Below, piece after piece: positions 33,744 through 42,745 of a DNA stretch of 64,000 bases; the first letter of the stretch is position 1; each line of letters begins with the position of its first letter. The notes under the pieces are model-generated. The model was not told the origin of the DNA. It was given only the letters and a program-made list of their open reading frames with translations, and searched no databases. Source of the stretch: Parachlamydiales bacterium (GTDB lineage: Bacteria; Chlamydiota; Chlamydiia; Chlamydiales; Rhabdochlamydiaceae); assembly GCA_023265455.1 (NCBI GenBank), contig JAHFTQ010000003.1, positions 37,907-101,906 of the forward strand, in the 5' to 3' direction. Made by a program: the position numbers and the translations under genes.

Positions 33744-35219
33744 ATGACATACCAACTGCCAGCACTAACCCTCCGCGATCAATTTATCAAAGGCGAAGTC
33801 TCAGCTGTTGAGATTACAACATCTACTCTCCAGCGTATTGATCAGTATGACAAAGAGCTCGGCTGTTTCCTCACAATCCTTTCTGAAAGGGCGCTCAAAC
33901 AAGCAAAAAAGCTCGATGAAAAACGGAGCAAAAAAGAAAAGCTTGGGAAACTTGCAGCGATTCCCATGGCTCTGAAAGACAATATTCACATTTTTGGGGA
34001 AAACACCACCTGCGGATCAAAATTTCTATCGAATTACAAAGCCGTCTTTGATGCGACGGTCACTCGTCTTTTGGAAGAGGAAGACGCTCTCCTCATTGGA
34101 AAGACCAACATGGACGAGTTCGCCATGGGATCTTCCACTGAAAACTCCGCCTATCAGCTCACCAAAAACCCGTGGGATCTTGCGATTTCTCCGGGAGGCT
34201 CATCAGGAGGCTCGGCCTCTGCTGTAGCCGCTCGTCTCTGCCCGATTGCGTTTGGCAGTGATACAGGAGGCTCCATCAGGCAGCCTGCCGCTTTCTGTGG
34301 CATTGTCGGGTTTAAACCGACTTACGGACGCGTCTCTCGCTATGGCCTTGTCGCCTTCGGATCTTCTCTTGACCAAATCGGCCCCTTTGCAACAACTGTG
34401 ACAGATGCAGCCCTTCTCATGGAAGTGATCGGTAGGCCCTGCGTAAAAGACGCGACGAGTATCCCTCAACCTCCAGAAGCCTATCTCCAAAAGCTTCAGA
34501 CTCCTCTCAAAGGGATGGCGATTGGAGTGCCTTGGCATTTTCTTGAAGGACTTGACAAAGAGCCCCGGCAAAACTTCGAGCAATCTCTCAATATTCTGAA
34601 AGATCTCGGCTGCACCCTCGTTGACATCGATCTCGATATCCTCCGCTACTCTGTGGCCATCTACTATATTCTCGCCACTGCGGAAGCCTCGACCAATTTA
34701 GCGCGCTTTGATGGAATCCGTTTTGGGAAAAGGTCTAAACGAGCAACTAACCTGGAAGAGATTTTCGATTTCTCACGCCAAGAAGGATTCGGTCACGAAG
34801 TCAAACGCCGCATCATGCTCGGAACTTACGTCCTCTCTGCTGGCTACCAAGATGCGTATTACAAACGGGCGCAAAAAGTGCGTACCCTCATCATCCGCCA
34901 GTTTAAACAAGCCTTCAGCAAATGTCAGATGATTGTCACTCCAACCTCTCCTTTTTCTGCTTTTGAGCTCGGCAAGATCCAAGACCCCCTCCAAATGTAT
35001 CTCCAAGATATCTATACGATCCCTGCTAACCTCGCGGGCCTTCCTGCGCTTTCCCTTCCGTCGGGTTTTTGCACAAAAGGACGGCCTTTAAGCCTCCACT
35101 TTACAGGCCCCTATCTTCATGATGCTGATGTTCTGAGAGCCGCTCACCATTTTGAACAAAGCACCCTCTTCACTAAAAAAATTCCCCCTTCATTTGCGGA
35201 GGCCCCTCGCCATGGTTGA
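33744..35219 (+). CDS. gatA: Asp/Glu-tRNA amidotransferase subunit A
   Basis: This 491-residue amidase-signature enzyme frees ammonia from glutamine for tRNA amidation. The Ser-cisSer-Lys triad is visible as Lys78 (MALKDNI), Ser153 in GGSSGGSA and Ser177 in GSDTGGSIRQPA. AAGGAG lies directly before the ATG. It sits between gatC and gatB, overlapping gatB by 8 bases, the standard chlamydial gatCAB order. These organisms use this route instead of direct asparaginyl/glutaminyl-tRNA synthesis. Confidence 0.96.
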   Translation: MTYQLPALTLRDQFIKGEVSAVEITTSTLQRIDQYDKELGCFLTILSERALKQAKKLDEKRSKKEKLGKLAAIPMALKDNIHIFGENTTCGSKFLSNYKAVFDATVTRLLEEEDALLIGKTNMDEFAMGSSTENSAYQLTKNPWDLAISPGGSSGGSASAVAARLCPIAFGSDTGGSIRQPAAFCGIVGFKPTYGRVSRYGLVAFGSSLDQIGPFATTVTDAALLMEVIGRPCVKDATSIPQPPEAYLQKLQTPLKGMAIGVPWHFLEGLDKEPRQNFEQSLNILKDLGCTLVDIDLDILRYSVAIYYILATAEASTNLARFDGIRFGKRSKRATNLEEIFDFSRQEGFGHEVKRRIMLGTYVLSAGYQDAYYKRAQKVRTLIIRQFKQAFSKCQMIVTPTSPFSAFELGKIQDPLQMYLQDIYTIPANLAGLPALSLPSGFCTKGRPLSLHFTGPYLHDADVLRAAHHFEQSTLFTKKIPPSFAEAPRHG

Positions 35220-36663
35220 TGTCCTCTATGAAAACTGGGAACCCGTCATTGGTCTTGAGATCCACGTTCAACTCAACACTCAATCTAAGATGTTTGGAGG
35301 CGAGCCCTACCGTTTTGGCAGCGAGCCCAACACCGATATTGGCGTTGTCTGCACCGGTCAGCCTGGATCTCTCCCCACACTCAACAAAGAAGCGGTCCGT
35401 AAAGCTGTTCAGTTTGGCTGCGCTGTGCACGCCAACGTCTCATTAGTCAGCCGCTTTGACAGAAAATCTTACTTCTACCCCGACAATCCCAAAAACTACC
35501 AAATCACCCAGTTTGATCAACCGATTGTTCAAGGAGGTGTCATCCTCTGCGACGTCGGCGGAGAGACCAAACACTTCAATATCAACCGCGCCCACTTAGA
35601 AGAAGATGCTGGGATGCTCAAACACTTCACGCAATTTTCAGGAGTGGACTACAACCGCGCAGGCGTCCCCCTTCTCGAAATCGTCTCAGAGGCGTGCTTT
35701 CACTCCCCTCAAGAGGCCAGCGCCTATGCGATGGCCGTCAAAGCGATCATGGAATACCTCGATGCCTCCGACTGCAACATGGAAGAGGGCTCTCTTCGGA
35801 TGGATGCTAACATTTCTGTTCGCCTCAAAGGTGAAAAACAGCTGCGTAACAAGATCGAAATTAAAAACATGAACTCCTTTTCTCATATGGAGCTCGCTCT
35901 GGAGTCTGAAATCCGCCGTCAGATCCAATTTTACTCTGCTCATCCCCATGAGAAAATCGAAACCGGAACCTACCGATTCGATCCTGAAGAAGGGAAAGTG
36001 ATCTTGATGCGTATCAAAGAGCAAGCAGAAGATTATCGGTATTTTCCCGAGCCCGACTTACCCCCGATCTGCCTGACCGAAGCCTACATCGAAGAGATCC
36101 GCGGGAGTCTTCCTGAGCTGCCCCGCGCCAGGTACAAACGGTATCTCTCTGAGCTCCAAATCCCCGAGCAACCCGCAACGCTTCTCATCCATAATAAAAA
36201 ACTCTCCGATTACTTTGAAGAAGGTCTCAAAAAATGCTCGAACGGCAAAGCCCTTGCTAACTGGCTCACGATCGAGTTCCCCGGCCGCCTCAAAGATCTC
36301 GGCAAAACACTCTGGGAGCTAGGAATTTCCTGCGACCATATCGCCGAGCTTGTCAACCTCATTGAACAAGGAACGATCACGGGCAAGATTGCGAAAAGCG
36401 TCGCGGACGACATGGTTGCAAAACCCGGCCTCTCCCCCGCTACCATCGTTCAAGGCAATCCCGACTACCAACCTCTTCAAGACACCTCTGAAATCGAAAG
36501 CCTCATTGATCAAGTTCTAGCAGACAACCCCTCCATTATCACCGACTACAAAGCCGGTAAGACGAAAGGGTTCGGGTTCTTAGTGGGCCAGGTGATGAAG
36601 CTCTCTCGGGGCAAAGCCTCCCCTGCTATCGTCAACGACCTCCTCCTAAAGAAGCTCAAATAG
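35212..36663 (+). CDS. gatB: Asp/Glu-tRNA amidotransferase subunit B
   Basis: This 483-residue subunit binds the misacylated tRNA and activates the amide. Signatures are NWEPVIGLEIHVQL, YFYPDNPKNYQITQFDQPI, GVPLLEIVSEA and the C-terminal YqeY-like tail with NPSIITDYKAGKTKGFGFLV and GQVMKLSRGKASP. ATG 35212 follows GGAGG by 9 bases and matches the family N-terminus; a longer frame to 35152 would lie in gatA. A T-rich hairpin at 36729 may end the operon. Confidence 0.96.
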   Translation: MVDVLYENWEPVIGLEIHVQLNTQSKMFGGEPYRFGSEPNTDIGVVCTGQPGSLPTLNKEAVRKAVQFGCAVHANVSLVSRFDRKSYFYPDNPKNYQITQFDQPIVQGGVILCDVGGETKHFNINRAHLEEDAGMLKHFTQFSGVDYNRAGVPLLEIVSEACFHSPQEASAYAMAVKAIMEYLDASDCNMEEGSLRMDANISVRLKGEKQLRNKIEIKNMNSFSHMELALESEIRRQIQFYSAHPHEKIETGTYRFDPEEGKVILMRIKEQAEDYRYFPEPDLPPICLTEAYIEEIRGSLPELPRARYKRYLSELQIPEQPATLLIHNKKLSDYFEEGLKKCSNGKALANWLTIEFPGRLKDLGKTLWELGISCDHIAELVNLIEQGTITGKIAKSVADDMVAKPGLSPATIVQGNPDYQPLQDTSEIESLIDQVLADNPSIITDYKAGKTKGFGFLVGQVMKLSRGKASPAIVNDLLLKKLK

Positions 36664-36728
36664 CTAGGAGCCATTTCCAGATTGGGATCACTGTAATTTT
36701 CAATCCCTTTATCCCGATTGTGCAAGCC

Positions 36729-36758
36729 ACTGCACAAAAAAGTCTTTTTTTGTGCAGT
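36729..36758 (+). terminator. T-rich hairpin after gatB
   Basis: ACTGCACAAAAAA (36729-36741) pairs with TTTTTTTGTGCAGT (36745-36758) around a short loop. The stem is A/T-heavy and partner repeats of ACTGCAC lie just beyond (36760-36767). It is placed to end the gatCAB transcript. The remaining 36664-36939 gap is AT-rich with no gene. Confidence 0.5.
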
Positions 36759-36939
36759 CTACTGCACACCAGAGGGCAAAATGGGTAGCATTAAATGTTA
36801 GGACTACTAAAAAAGGCATTTTTTCATTAAAATCCATTAATAATTAAAACATAGCAAGTTATAAACAATGTTAATAATTAACTGTAATTGATAAGTAAAT
36901 ATTATATCTGTAAAATATAGTCTAAAATTAGGAGAAACA

Positions 36940-38301
36940 ATGGCTATAACTCTTGCTGAACCGTATAAATTTTTTCAACATGGCCTGGGGATATTAGCCC
37001 CCAAAGATCAACCAGTGCAAGAGCTCATCCATGTCCTTAAAATCTGGCTTCCCTTCATCACGCTTTTCTCCACATCAACCCAGCAGCTTTCCTATGCCAT
37101 ATCAGGCTGGAACGTCCTTTATAGCGCCTGTTCTTCACAACTTTTAACCTGGGGAGGCGCAAGAAATGTCTTGGAGTTCGCTTGTACTTACTTCCAATTC
37201 AAAGCAGCTCTTATCCTCCATCATGCTGCGAATGTAGGAGAAAATAGCTATACTCTGATAGGAGATATCCGCCAATCAAAGTGGAAAAAAGCCATGAATA
37301 ACTCTCTTCAAATCATCGGCGATCTTTTATATCTTGCGACTTTTATTCGCCCGCGCTCTACAAAGATCCCTGCCACCGCTCTACGTTTCCAAGCCTATAG
37401 CTATTTTATCCGGGCTGCAGTAGAGGGTTATATCTTATACATGGACCCCAACGGCGTTCAACGGTTACAGCACCAGATAAATCAAGACAAAAGTCGCAGA
37501 GCTAACCTCCTCAATGATATACGCCAACTTGAGAACATAAAACAGCCTACACCAGAAAATTATGAACTTTTATGGCGCACACAAGCTCAAAGCGCCAGAT
37601 TAGGACAACGCATAGCCCAGAATCAGGCACCGTTGCCTCCGGAAGTAGAGTTGGCTTATAGAGAGCAGGATATCATATGCAAGCTTCTCATGGGCTGTAT
37701 TCGATTAGTACAAGCGACACGATCTACCGATCCTTTTGAACAATTCCCTGATGACAAGCCGTGTGTTGTCATGCGTGCGCCAGGGGGCCAGCAATTTGTT
37801 GTCATGCGTGCAAATCAAGAAAGGCCTTTATTAGTAAGTTTGGCCACTGAAATGATAAAAGAACAACCTTCCCTGATCCCCCTGGCCGGAGAAAAAATTC
37901 AGGCTTTGAAATCTCAAGGGGATATTGCATCCATTCAATGGGTTCACCCAGGATCCCCTGACGCTTTGGAGACAGCCACAAAAACTGCCAACTGGGTACC
38001 GGGTAATAAAGATTTGGCAGTTGATCCCCGATTACAAGGTAACAATCAAAACGATCAGTTGCTCACAAATCTCAAAAAAATAGATAAAAAAGCCTATAAG
38101 CGATATTGGAAGCTCTCAGATCAAAAACACTTTGATGCGAAACCAATCGAAGGCTTTGAATCAGAGCGAGAAATATTTACCCGCGTAGATACAGCGATTC
38201 GAGAGACGTTAAATCAAACTGACAAAAAAACCCTGACAGTTTTCATCCTAGGTGCAGAAAGTCTATTCTGTTGGCTAAAGGGTCTCACTTACACAAGCTA
38301 G
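36940..38301 (+). CDS. Unknown protein, possibly membrane-associated
   Basis: In this 453-residue protein, residues 28-75 form a broad hydrophobic region (LKIWLPFITLFSTSTQQLSY and following), and a second weaker one lies near 125-165. The central part is helical and charged, with a Pro-rich turn (NQAPLPPEVE), then a repeated VVMRAPGGQQFVVMRANQ segment at about 277-294. A well-placed AGGAG precedes the ATG. It ends in a 17-base convergent overlap with tsaC. No family recognised; it resembles other chlamydia-specific accessory proteins only in its AT-rich leader. Confidence 0.6.
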   Translation: MAITLAEPYKFFQHGLGILAPKDQPVQELIHVLKIWLPFITLFSTSTQQLSYAISGWNVLYSACSSQLLTWGGARNVLEFACTYFQFKAALILHHAANVGENSYTLIGDIRQSKWKKAMNNSLQIIGDLLYLATFIRPRSTKIPATALRFQAYSYFIRAAVEGYILYMDPNGVQRLQHQINQDKSRRANLLNDIRQLENIKQPTPENYELLWRTQAQSARLGQRIAQNQAPLPPEVELAYREQDIICKLLMGCIRLVQATRSTDPFEQFPDDKPCVVMRAPGGQQFVVMRANQERPLLVSLATEMIKEQPSLIPLAGEKIQALKSQGDIASIQWVHPGSPDALETATKTANWVPGNKDLAVDPRLQGNNQNDQLLTNLKKIDKKAYKRYWKLSDQKHFDAKPIEGFESEREIFTRVDTAIRETLNQTDKKTLTVFILGAESLFCWLKGLTYTS

Positions 38302-39205
38302 CCCGTTGAAGACGATCTAGAAAGGCAAGATCTCTTGTCTCATCACAAAAAATGACGATCTCTGGATAGTTTTCTTCGTCTGCAAGGCGAAGTAAAGCAT
38401 ATAAATTAGAAGCCTTGAGGTGATAAAAACCAGGCTCTTCTTGAGTTGATAAACATAGTCGACGCCCCTCTGACAGCCTATAGTTCTCCATTTCCTCTCT
38501 ATTGGTAAAAAGACGAATTTTGGCTTGCGGCGAGTAATGTCGATACTGCATTCCGGGAGAAGTGAGACGATTTTCTGAAGAGGCCTTTTGTAACGGCTTT
38601 CCCAGCACCTTTTCAATAGCCTCGGGAGAAAGAGCCCCTGGCCGCAAAAGACAAGGAGTATCCGAAGCTAGATAGATCACCGTCGACTCGATTCCAAATT
38701 CGGTCTCTCCCCCATCGATCACAGCAGCAATTTTTCCCTGAAAGTCTGCAATGACATGGCGAGCTGTTGTACTGCTCGGCGTTCCAGAGAGATTAGCCGA
38801 GGGAGCCACTAACGGCTCCCCTACTGCTAGAATAAGTCGGCGTGCTAAGGGATGGCTCGGCATCCTCAGAGCGATCGTACCGAGTCCTCCTGAAACCATC
38901 GCAGGAACATCGGGGTGTTTTTTTAAGACAATCGTCAGGGGTCCGGGAAAAAATTCTGCAGCTAAACGGTAAAAATCTGGGGGAATATCACGCGCGATTT
39001 GATCAACTTGAGAAAGATCGGCTATATGAGCAATGAGGGGATTATTCGCAGGCCGTCCTTTGGCTTGAAAAATTTTGGCAATCGCTTTTTCATTGAAAAT
39101 AGGAGCTCCTAGACCGTAGACAGTCTCTGTTGGAAAAGCCACCAGCTCCCCTTTTTTCAGCAGATCGGCAGCTAATTCAATTTGATCTCCAGATAAGACG
39201 AGCAT
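38285..39205 (-). CDS. tsaC: L-threonylcarbamoyladenylate synthase (TsaC/Sua5 family)
   Basis: This 306-residue protein makes the threonylcarbamoyl-AMP used for t6A37 in ANN-decoding tRNAs. The YrdC domain motifs are GELVAFPTETVYGLGAP, KGRPANNPLIAHI, FFPGPLTIVLKK and PLVAPSANLSGTPSSTTA. About 95 residues follow the YrdC domain, shorter than a complete Sua5 domain. It starts directly after the stop of the DedA-like gene upstream, so they probably form one transcript. Confidence 0.93.
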   Translation of the reverse strand: MLVLSGDQIELAADLLKKGELVAFPTETVYGLGAPIFNEKAIAKIFQAKGRPANNPLIAHIADLSQVDQIARDIPPDFYRLAAEFFPGPLTIVLKKHPDVPAMVSGGLGTIALRMPSHPLARRLILAVGEPLVAPSANLSGTPSSTTARHVIADFQGKIAAVIDGGETEFGIESTVIYLASDTPCLLRPGALSPEAIEKVLGKPLQKASSENRLTSPGMQYRHYSPQAKIRLFTNREEMENYRLSEGRRLCLSTQEEPGFYHLKASNLYALLRLADEENYPEIVIFCDETRDLAFLDRLQRASLCK

Positions 39206-39793
39206 CTAACTCAAGGCCCAGAAAAAAGTGAACACTAGAGCAATCTTAGCCCCTACGGCTAAGATGATACTCCCAAAATGGCGATCGATAAAGGCTTTAA
39301 TTTGAATACCCCAACGGTGAATCGCATGGGCAATGATAAAAAACCTTGTCAAACGGGCGATGAGCACCACCGCAAGAAAAGGAATCAGCGCCAGCTCACA
39401 AACCCCCGCAGATAGCGTAATAGCTTTAAAGGGAATGGGCAAAATCGATCCTATAAAAACCGCTAAGTGTTGATGAAGCTGATAATGCCCGCTGATCCGC
39501 TCAAAAAATTGAGTCGAAATCAAATGATCCAAAACATAAGGGCTTAAGGCATCCCAGGCTGCAAGTCCCAATAGATATCCCACTAAACCACTCGCAACAG
39601 AGGCCGTTGTGGCCACCGCTGCATACCGGTAGCGGCGTGCGGGGTTTTCAAGGCAGAAAAGAATCAAAATACCGTCCATCGGCAAAAAAAGGACCATCTC
39701 AAGAAAAAAGATAATCCCTAGCCATAATGAGGCAAAACGGGAATTGGCTTTTTTTGAGGCCCAATCGTAAAGCTTTTTTGACCATGTTGACAT
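39206..39793 (-). CDS. DedA/YqaA-like membrane protein
   Basis: This 195-residue protein has about five hydrophobic segments. The blocks FFLEMVLFLPMDGILILF, ASVASGLVGYLLGLAAWD and IPFKAITLSAGVCELALIPF resemble the YqaA branch of SNARE-associated (VTT/DedA) proteins, which act in lipid scrambling or membrane homeostasis. ATG 39793 follows TAGG; a GTG two codons earlier is possible. The tsaC start abuts its stop. Confidence 0.78.
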   Translation of the reverse strand: MSTWSKKLYDWASKKANSRFASLWLGIIFFLEMVLFLPMDGILILFCLENPARRYRYAAVATTASVASGLVGYLLGLAAWDALSPYVLDHLISTQFFERISGHYQLHQHLAVFIGSILPIPFKAITLSAGVCELALIPFLAVVLIARLTRFFIIAHAIHRWGIQIKAFIDRHFGSIILAVGAKIALVFTFFWALS

Positions 39794-39845
39794 CGGCACC
39801 TATTTTACTTGGTTTTTAACCCAAAGTCAATTTATCCTCCGAGAC

Positions 39846-40175
39846 ATGACCTATCTTGTTTTTTTCTATGCAATTTTTATTTTAATCGGGGGCATTGTCG
39901 GGCATGCCAAGGCGGGAAGCACAGTTTCCCTGATGATGGGGCTCATCTTTGGAGCCCTCCTCCTGATCGCCGCTGCAGCTATCCATACCCGCCGCAGATG
40001 GGGAGGGTATTTTGCCCTGATTTTGACCTTTCTCTTGGATGCCTCTTTTACGTGGAGGTTTATCTCAACGGGCAAATTTAACCCCCCCGGAATCTTAGCC
40101 TTAGTTAGCCTTGCCGTTCTAATAGTGTTAGCCCTTCATTTACAAAGAGTTACAAAACTACCCCCTCGTAAATAA
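39846..40175 (+). CDS. TMEM14 family membrane protein
   Basis: This 109-residue protein has four predicted membrane helices. The family pattern GGIVGHAKAGSTVSLMMGL and FGALLLIAAA, then RRRWGGYFALILTFLLDASF, matches TMEM14/UPF0136, a group found in eukaryotic organelles and some bacteria including chlamydiae. The physiological role in bacteria is unknown. It diverges from the DedA-like gene with 50 bases between starts. A second overlapping frame from 39809 is a shadow. Confidence 0.82.
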   Translation: MTYLVFFYAIFILIGGIVGHAKAGSTVSLMMGLIFGALLLIAAAAIHTRRRWGGYFALILTFLLDASFTWRFISTGKFNPPGILALVSLAVLIVLALHLQRVTKLPPRK

Positions 40176-40214
40176 TATTTGTATATTAATACAATATTTT
40201 ACTATAATGGTACT

Positions 40215-41216
40215 ATGACAACTCTACTTAGAACAATAGATCCATATTTAACTAATATCGGCGGGGGCTATGGGAGCCTGAAAGAAGCCTGCACCCATGG
40301 CAACACTTTAGATATGATCGAATCGGCTGTTGAAACCAATAATGCCGTGACCCAGCTCTTTTATTACCTAGGATCTGCTCCCAAGTATATGGGGTTCGTA
40401 GGGGTACAGATCATGGCGGCGACCACCGAGCTGTTCAAAAAAATCGCCCCTCTCTTAGCCACCATCTCTCTAACCACCTGGTTAGCGGGCCTTTCCATCA
40501 CAGCCGGAGCAGGGTCCTTAATCAAAGAAAGCATCTCTTTAATCCGTCAGATCCGTTTTATTTCCCTATTTGACGCCTCAGAAGCCCCCCTTGCTCTGAT
40601 CGAAAATCTTAAAGAGACAGATCCTCTCATCTTAAAACGAAGTTTGCCTGAATGGCTCTATGATAAAATCCAAGGCCCTTTGGCTAAAATGACCAAAGAA
40701 GAAAAAGCCCTAGATCAAGCTTGGAAGAACATGTTGTCTCCAGACCTCTACAAAGACTTACAGGCTGCCAAACTCGCAGCTAAACTCGCAAAGGAGCCCA
40801 AGACGACTCCCGTCACCGCCGACCAAATCCGCTCCTACGCCGTTAAAAAAAGTGTGCTCCACGTGATTGGCCAAGTTGCCGCTGTTCTTGCAATTGTGGG
40901 TGGTATCGGGATGTTAGTTACCTTTCCTCCGGCCCTTATCATTGTGCTTTTAGCCCTCTCAGTTGCCGTCGGAATTGCAGCCTACGTTTATAAGAAAGGC
41001 GTTGTCGATAACCCCGATGGAGGGTTCTCATTGAAAAAATGCGTTCCTGAATTTATCTTAAATCTGCCCAAAACCATTACCGATCTCGGTAAGTCCTTGG
41101 TAGCGCGCATCGAAGAGCGAAGTCAGCGAAAAGCAGAGTACAAAAAGTTGCTCGCTACCCCTAACCGCTACCGAAGCTCACGCACCCGCTTTAAAAAGCT
41201 TCATCCAAGCTGTTAA
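40215..41216 (+). CDS. Inc-like multi-segment membrane protein
   Basis: From ATG 40215 this gives 333 residues (a start at 40179 adds 12 unlikely residues). Hydrophobic pairs occur near 60-105 (MGFVGVQIMAATTELF, LLATISLTTWLAGLSITAGA) and near 220-260 (VIGQVAAVLAIVGGIGMLV, FPPALIIVLLALSVAVGIAA). The C-terminus is very basic and Arg/Ser-rich. The paired hydrophobic segments and lack of a signal peptide fit an Inc-type protein. It ends in a 39-base convergent overlap with the Fic gene. No family recognised. Confidence 0.6.
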   Translation: MTTLLRTIDPYLTNIGGGYGSLKEACTHGNTLDMIESAVETNNAVTQLFYYLGSAPKYMGFVGVQIMAATTELFKKIAPLLATISLTTWLAGLSITAGAGSLIKESISLIRQIRFISLFDASEAPLALIENLKETDPLILKRSLPEWLYDKIQGPLAKMTKEEKALDQAWKNMLSPDLYKDLQAAKLAAKLAKEPKTTPVTADQIRSYAVKKSVLHVIGQVAAVLAIVGGIGMLVTFPPALIIVLLALSVAVGIAAYVYKKGVVDNPDGGFSLKKCVPEFILNLPKTITDLGKSLVARIEERSQRKAEYKKLLATPNRYRSSRTRFKKLHPSC

Positions 41217-42533
41217 TTGCTCCGAAGTGATTCCAAGACCAGCAAGGCGACTGGAATCCATCTCTTTAAGATCTTCCATTGCATCTTCAAAAAAGGCCTC
41301 CCTATCTTCTTTTTTGACAAGAGCCAGTGCTTGGGATAAGACGTAGTCTTTGATGGCATCCCCTTTTAAAAGATTTACGATCACTTCTCTAACCACGGCA
41401 CGGCGCTGCTGCCGGTAACGTACTCGAATCTCATCAAATCCCAGAGTTCTCACTGTGGAGTCATACATGATGCAAGTTCGTAGATAGGAAAAAACATATA
41501 AATCCAGGAAAGGGCGTATGTCTTGCAATTCATAGATCGCAATGATGGCGGAGTTATAATCATCTTTTTCCACATCGTTAAATGAAAGTGGAACAAGATT
41601 TTTTTGGATGAGTGGAATATTAGCACTCAGACGTGCAGTCCTTTTATTGACATCAGAAAACGCTTGCAAATAGGATAAATAGATCAGCAAAAAAAAACTT
41701 TGCTCATAGGGGTCTTCAATTAAAGCGCTCTTTTCAATGATACGATCCAGACGTACTTGAAGTTGCCGAGGATCTTCAAATGGAATATAAGTTGAACCCC
41801 CAATGCGGACTCCATGATTTCTAACCTTCCCTGCATCAGCTGCCTCTAATAACCCATCAGATAAAAGAAAATGGAGCGTACAAACCGTCTCCTTAGAAAC
41901 CTTTAATCGGGCAGCAGTATCAACTAAATACCGTATAGCCTCTTTATGATTGAGGATCATGACCGTCTCTTGGTCCAGCTTTCCCTCAGCACTTTTACCC
42001 TCAAGAACAAGCTTTTGAGTATCTAAAAGTGAATAGGTATTCCCTTCAAGTCGAGAAGAATTGTAGGAAAGGTCAATGAGTAAACGATTAAAAATCTGCT
42101 GAGCATAAGTTCCAGCAGGATCATCCAGTTTAGAACGTCTTCCAGCCTGATATAGTTTTAGCCGAAGTTTAGATGGAATATAGAAACTCTTATTAGGAAC
42201 ATAGGCTTCAAACCAATGATCTGCGTACGTGACAGGCTCTCGTTCATAAACAGGACGCCTAACACGGTCAATAATTTTTTGACTTTCAGTACTAAAACAC
42301 TGCTTAAGCTCCGTCGCATGAGTAGGAGTTGATTGAATCGCCTGATACCGAGTTCCCCGTTTTGCCCCTTGTTTGTCAACAAGACCCTCTTTGACCATCT
42401 CAGCAAGCCACCTTCTGAGGCTACGCTTGGAATACTCTTCTCCTAGAAGATCAATTAATTTTTTTAAAGTTACGGCCTCAATTTCTTGACATAACCGATA
42501 ATATACGGCCATTTTTTTGGCCTTATAACCCAT
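41178..42533 (-). CDS. Fic-domain protein with N-terminal winged helix and degenerate active site
   Basis: In this 451-residue protein a winged helix covers about residues 8-66 (KLIDLLGEEYSKRSLRRWLA), and a Fic domain about 140-350. The class II inhibitory helix is intact: SSRLEGN (159-165) fits (S/T)xxxE(G/N). The catalytic motif, normally HPFxDGNKRTAR, reads QAFSDVNKRTAR (290-301), with His replaced by Gln and the first Gly by Val. AMP transfer is therefore doubtful, although the nucleotide-binding NKRTAR end is kept. GGGTGG precedes ATG 42533; ATG 42512 is an alternative. Repeated ATACGGCCA sites in its leader suggest autoregulation. Confidence 0.85.
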   Translation of the reverse strand: MGYKAKKMAVYYRLCQEIEAVTLKKLIDLLGEEYSKRSLRRWLAEMVKEGLVDKQGAKRGTRYQAIQSTPTHATELKQCFSTESQKIIDRVRRPVYEREPVTYADHWFEAYVPNKSFYIPSKLRLKLYQAGRRSKLDDPAGTYAQQIFNRLLIDLSYNSSRLEGNTYSLLDTQKLVLEGKSAEGKLDQETVMILNHKEAIRYLVDTAARLKVSKETVCTLHFLLSDGLLEAADAGKVRNHGVRIGGSTYIPFEDPRQLQVRLDRIIEKSALIEDPYEQSFFLLIYLSYLQAFSDVNKRTARLSANIPLIQKNLVPLSFNDVEKDDYNSAIIAIYELQDIRPFLDLYVFSYLRTCIMYDSTVRTLGFDEIRVRYRQQRRAVVREVIVNLLKGDAIKDYVLSQALALVKKEDREAFFEDAMEDLKEMDSSRLAGLGITSEQLTAWMKLFKAGA

Positions 42534-42606
42534 AAAACCACCCTTTTTTACCTAATACGGCCAATTTTATATCAAATACGGCCATTTTGCAAGCCTTTTT
42601 TGGCCG
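42502..42606 (-). promoter_or_regulatory. Repeated operator-like sites in the Fic gene leader
   Basis: The motif AATACGGCCA occurs at 42554-42563 and 42575-42584, exactly 21 bp (two helical turns) apart. A third copy, TATACGGCCA, lies at 42502-42511 over the early codons. The inverted core TTGGCCG is at 42600-42606. The Fic protein has a winged-helix domain that could bind them; this link is inferred. Confidence 0.55.
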
Positions 42607-42745
42607 ATAATTGCCTCAGTGAATGCTTCACCCCTTAAGTTGTTGTTTTTTAATACAAAATACAAAAAACTCAAGTTGATTTATACTAATATATTATATA
42701 TAATTATTAGTATTATCAAAAATATAAACATGAGTTAACAATTAT

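Noticed and set aside
39809..40081. 90-codon frame overlapping the TMEM14 gene
   Set aside because: The TMEM14 frame has the family signature and hydrophobic pattern; this one is its shifted shadow.
42683..42713. ATACTAAT/ATTAGTAT inverted repeat as an operator
   Set aside because: The surrounding leader is almost pure A/T, so an inverted pair of this length is likely by chance; mentioned only in the gene entry.
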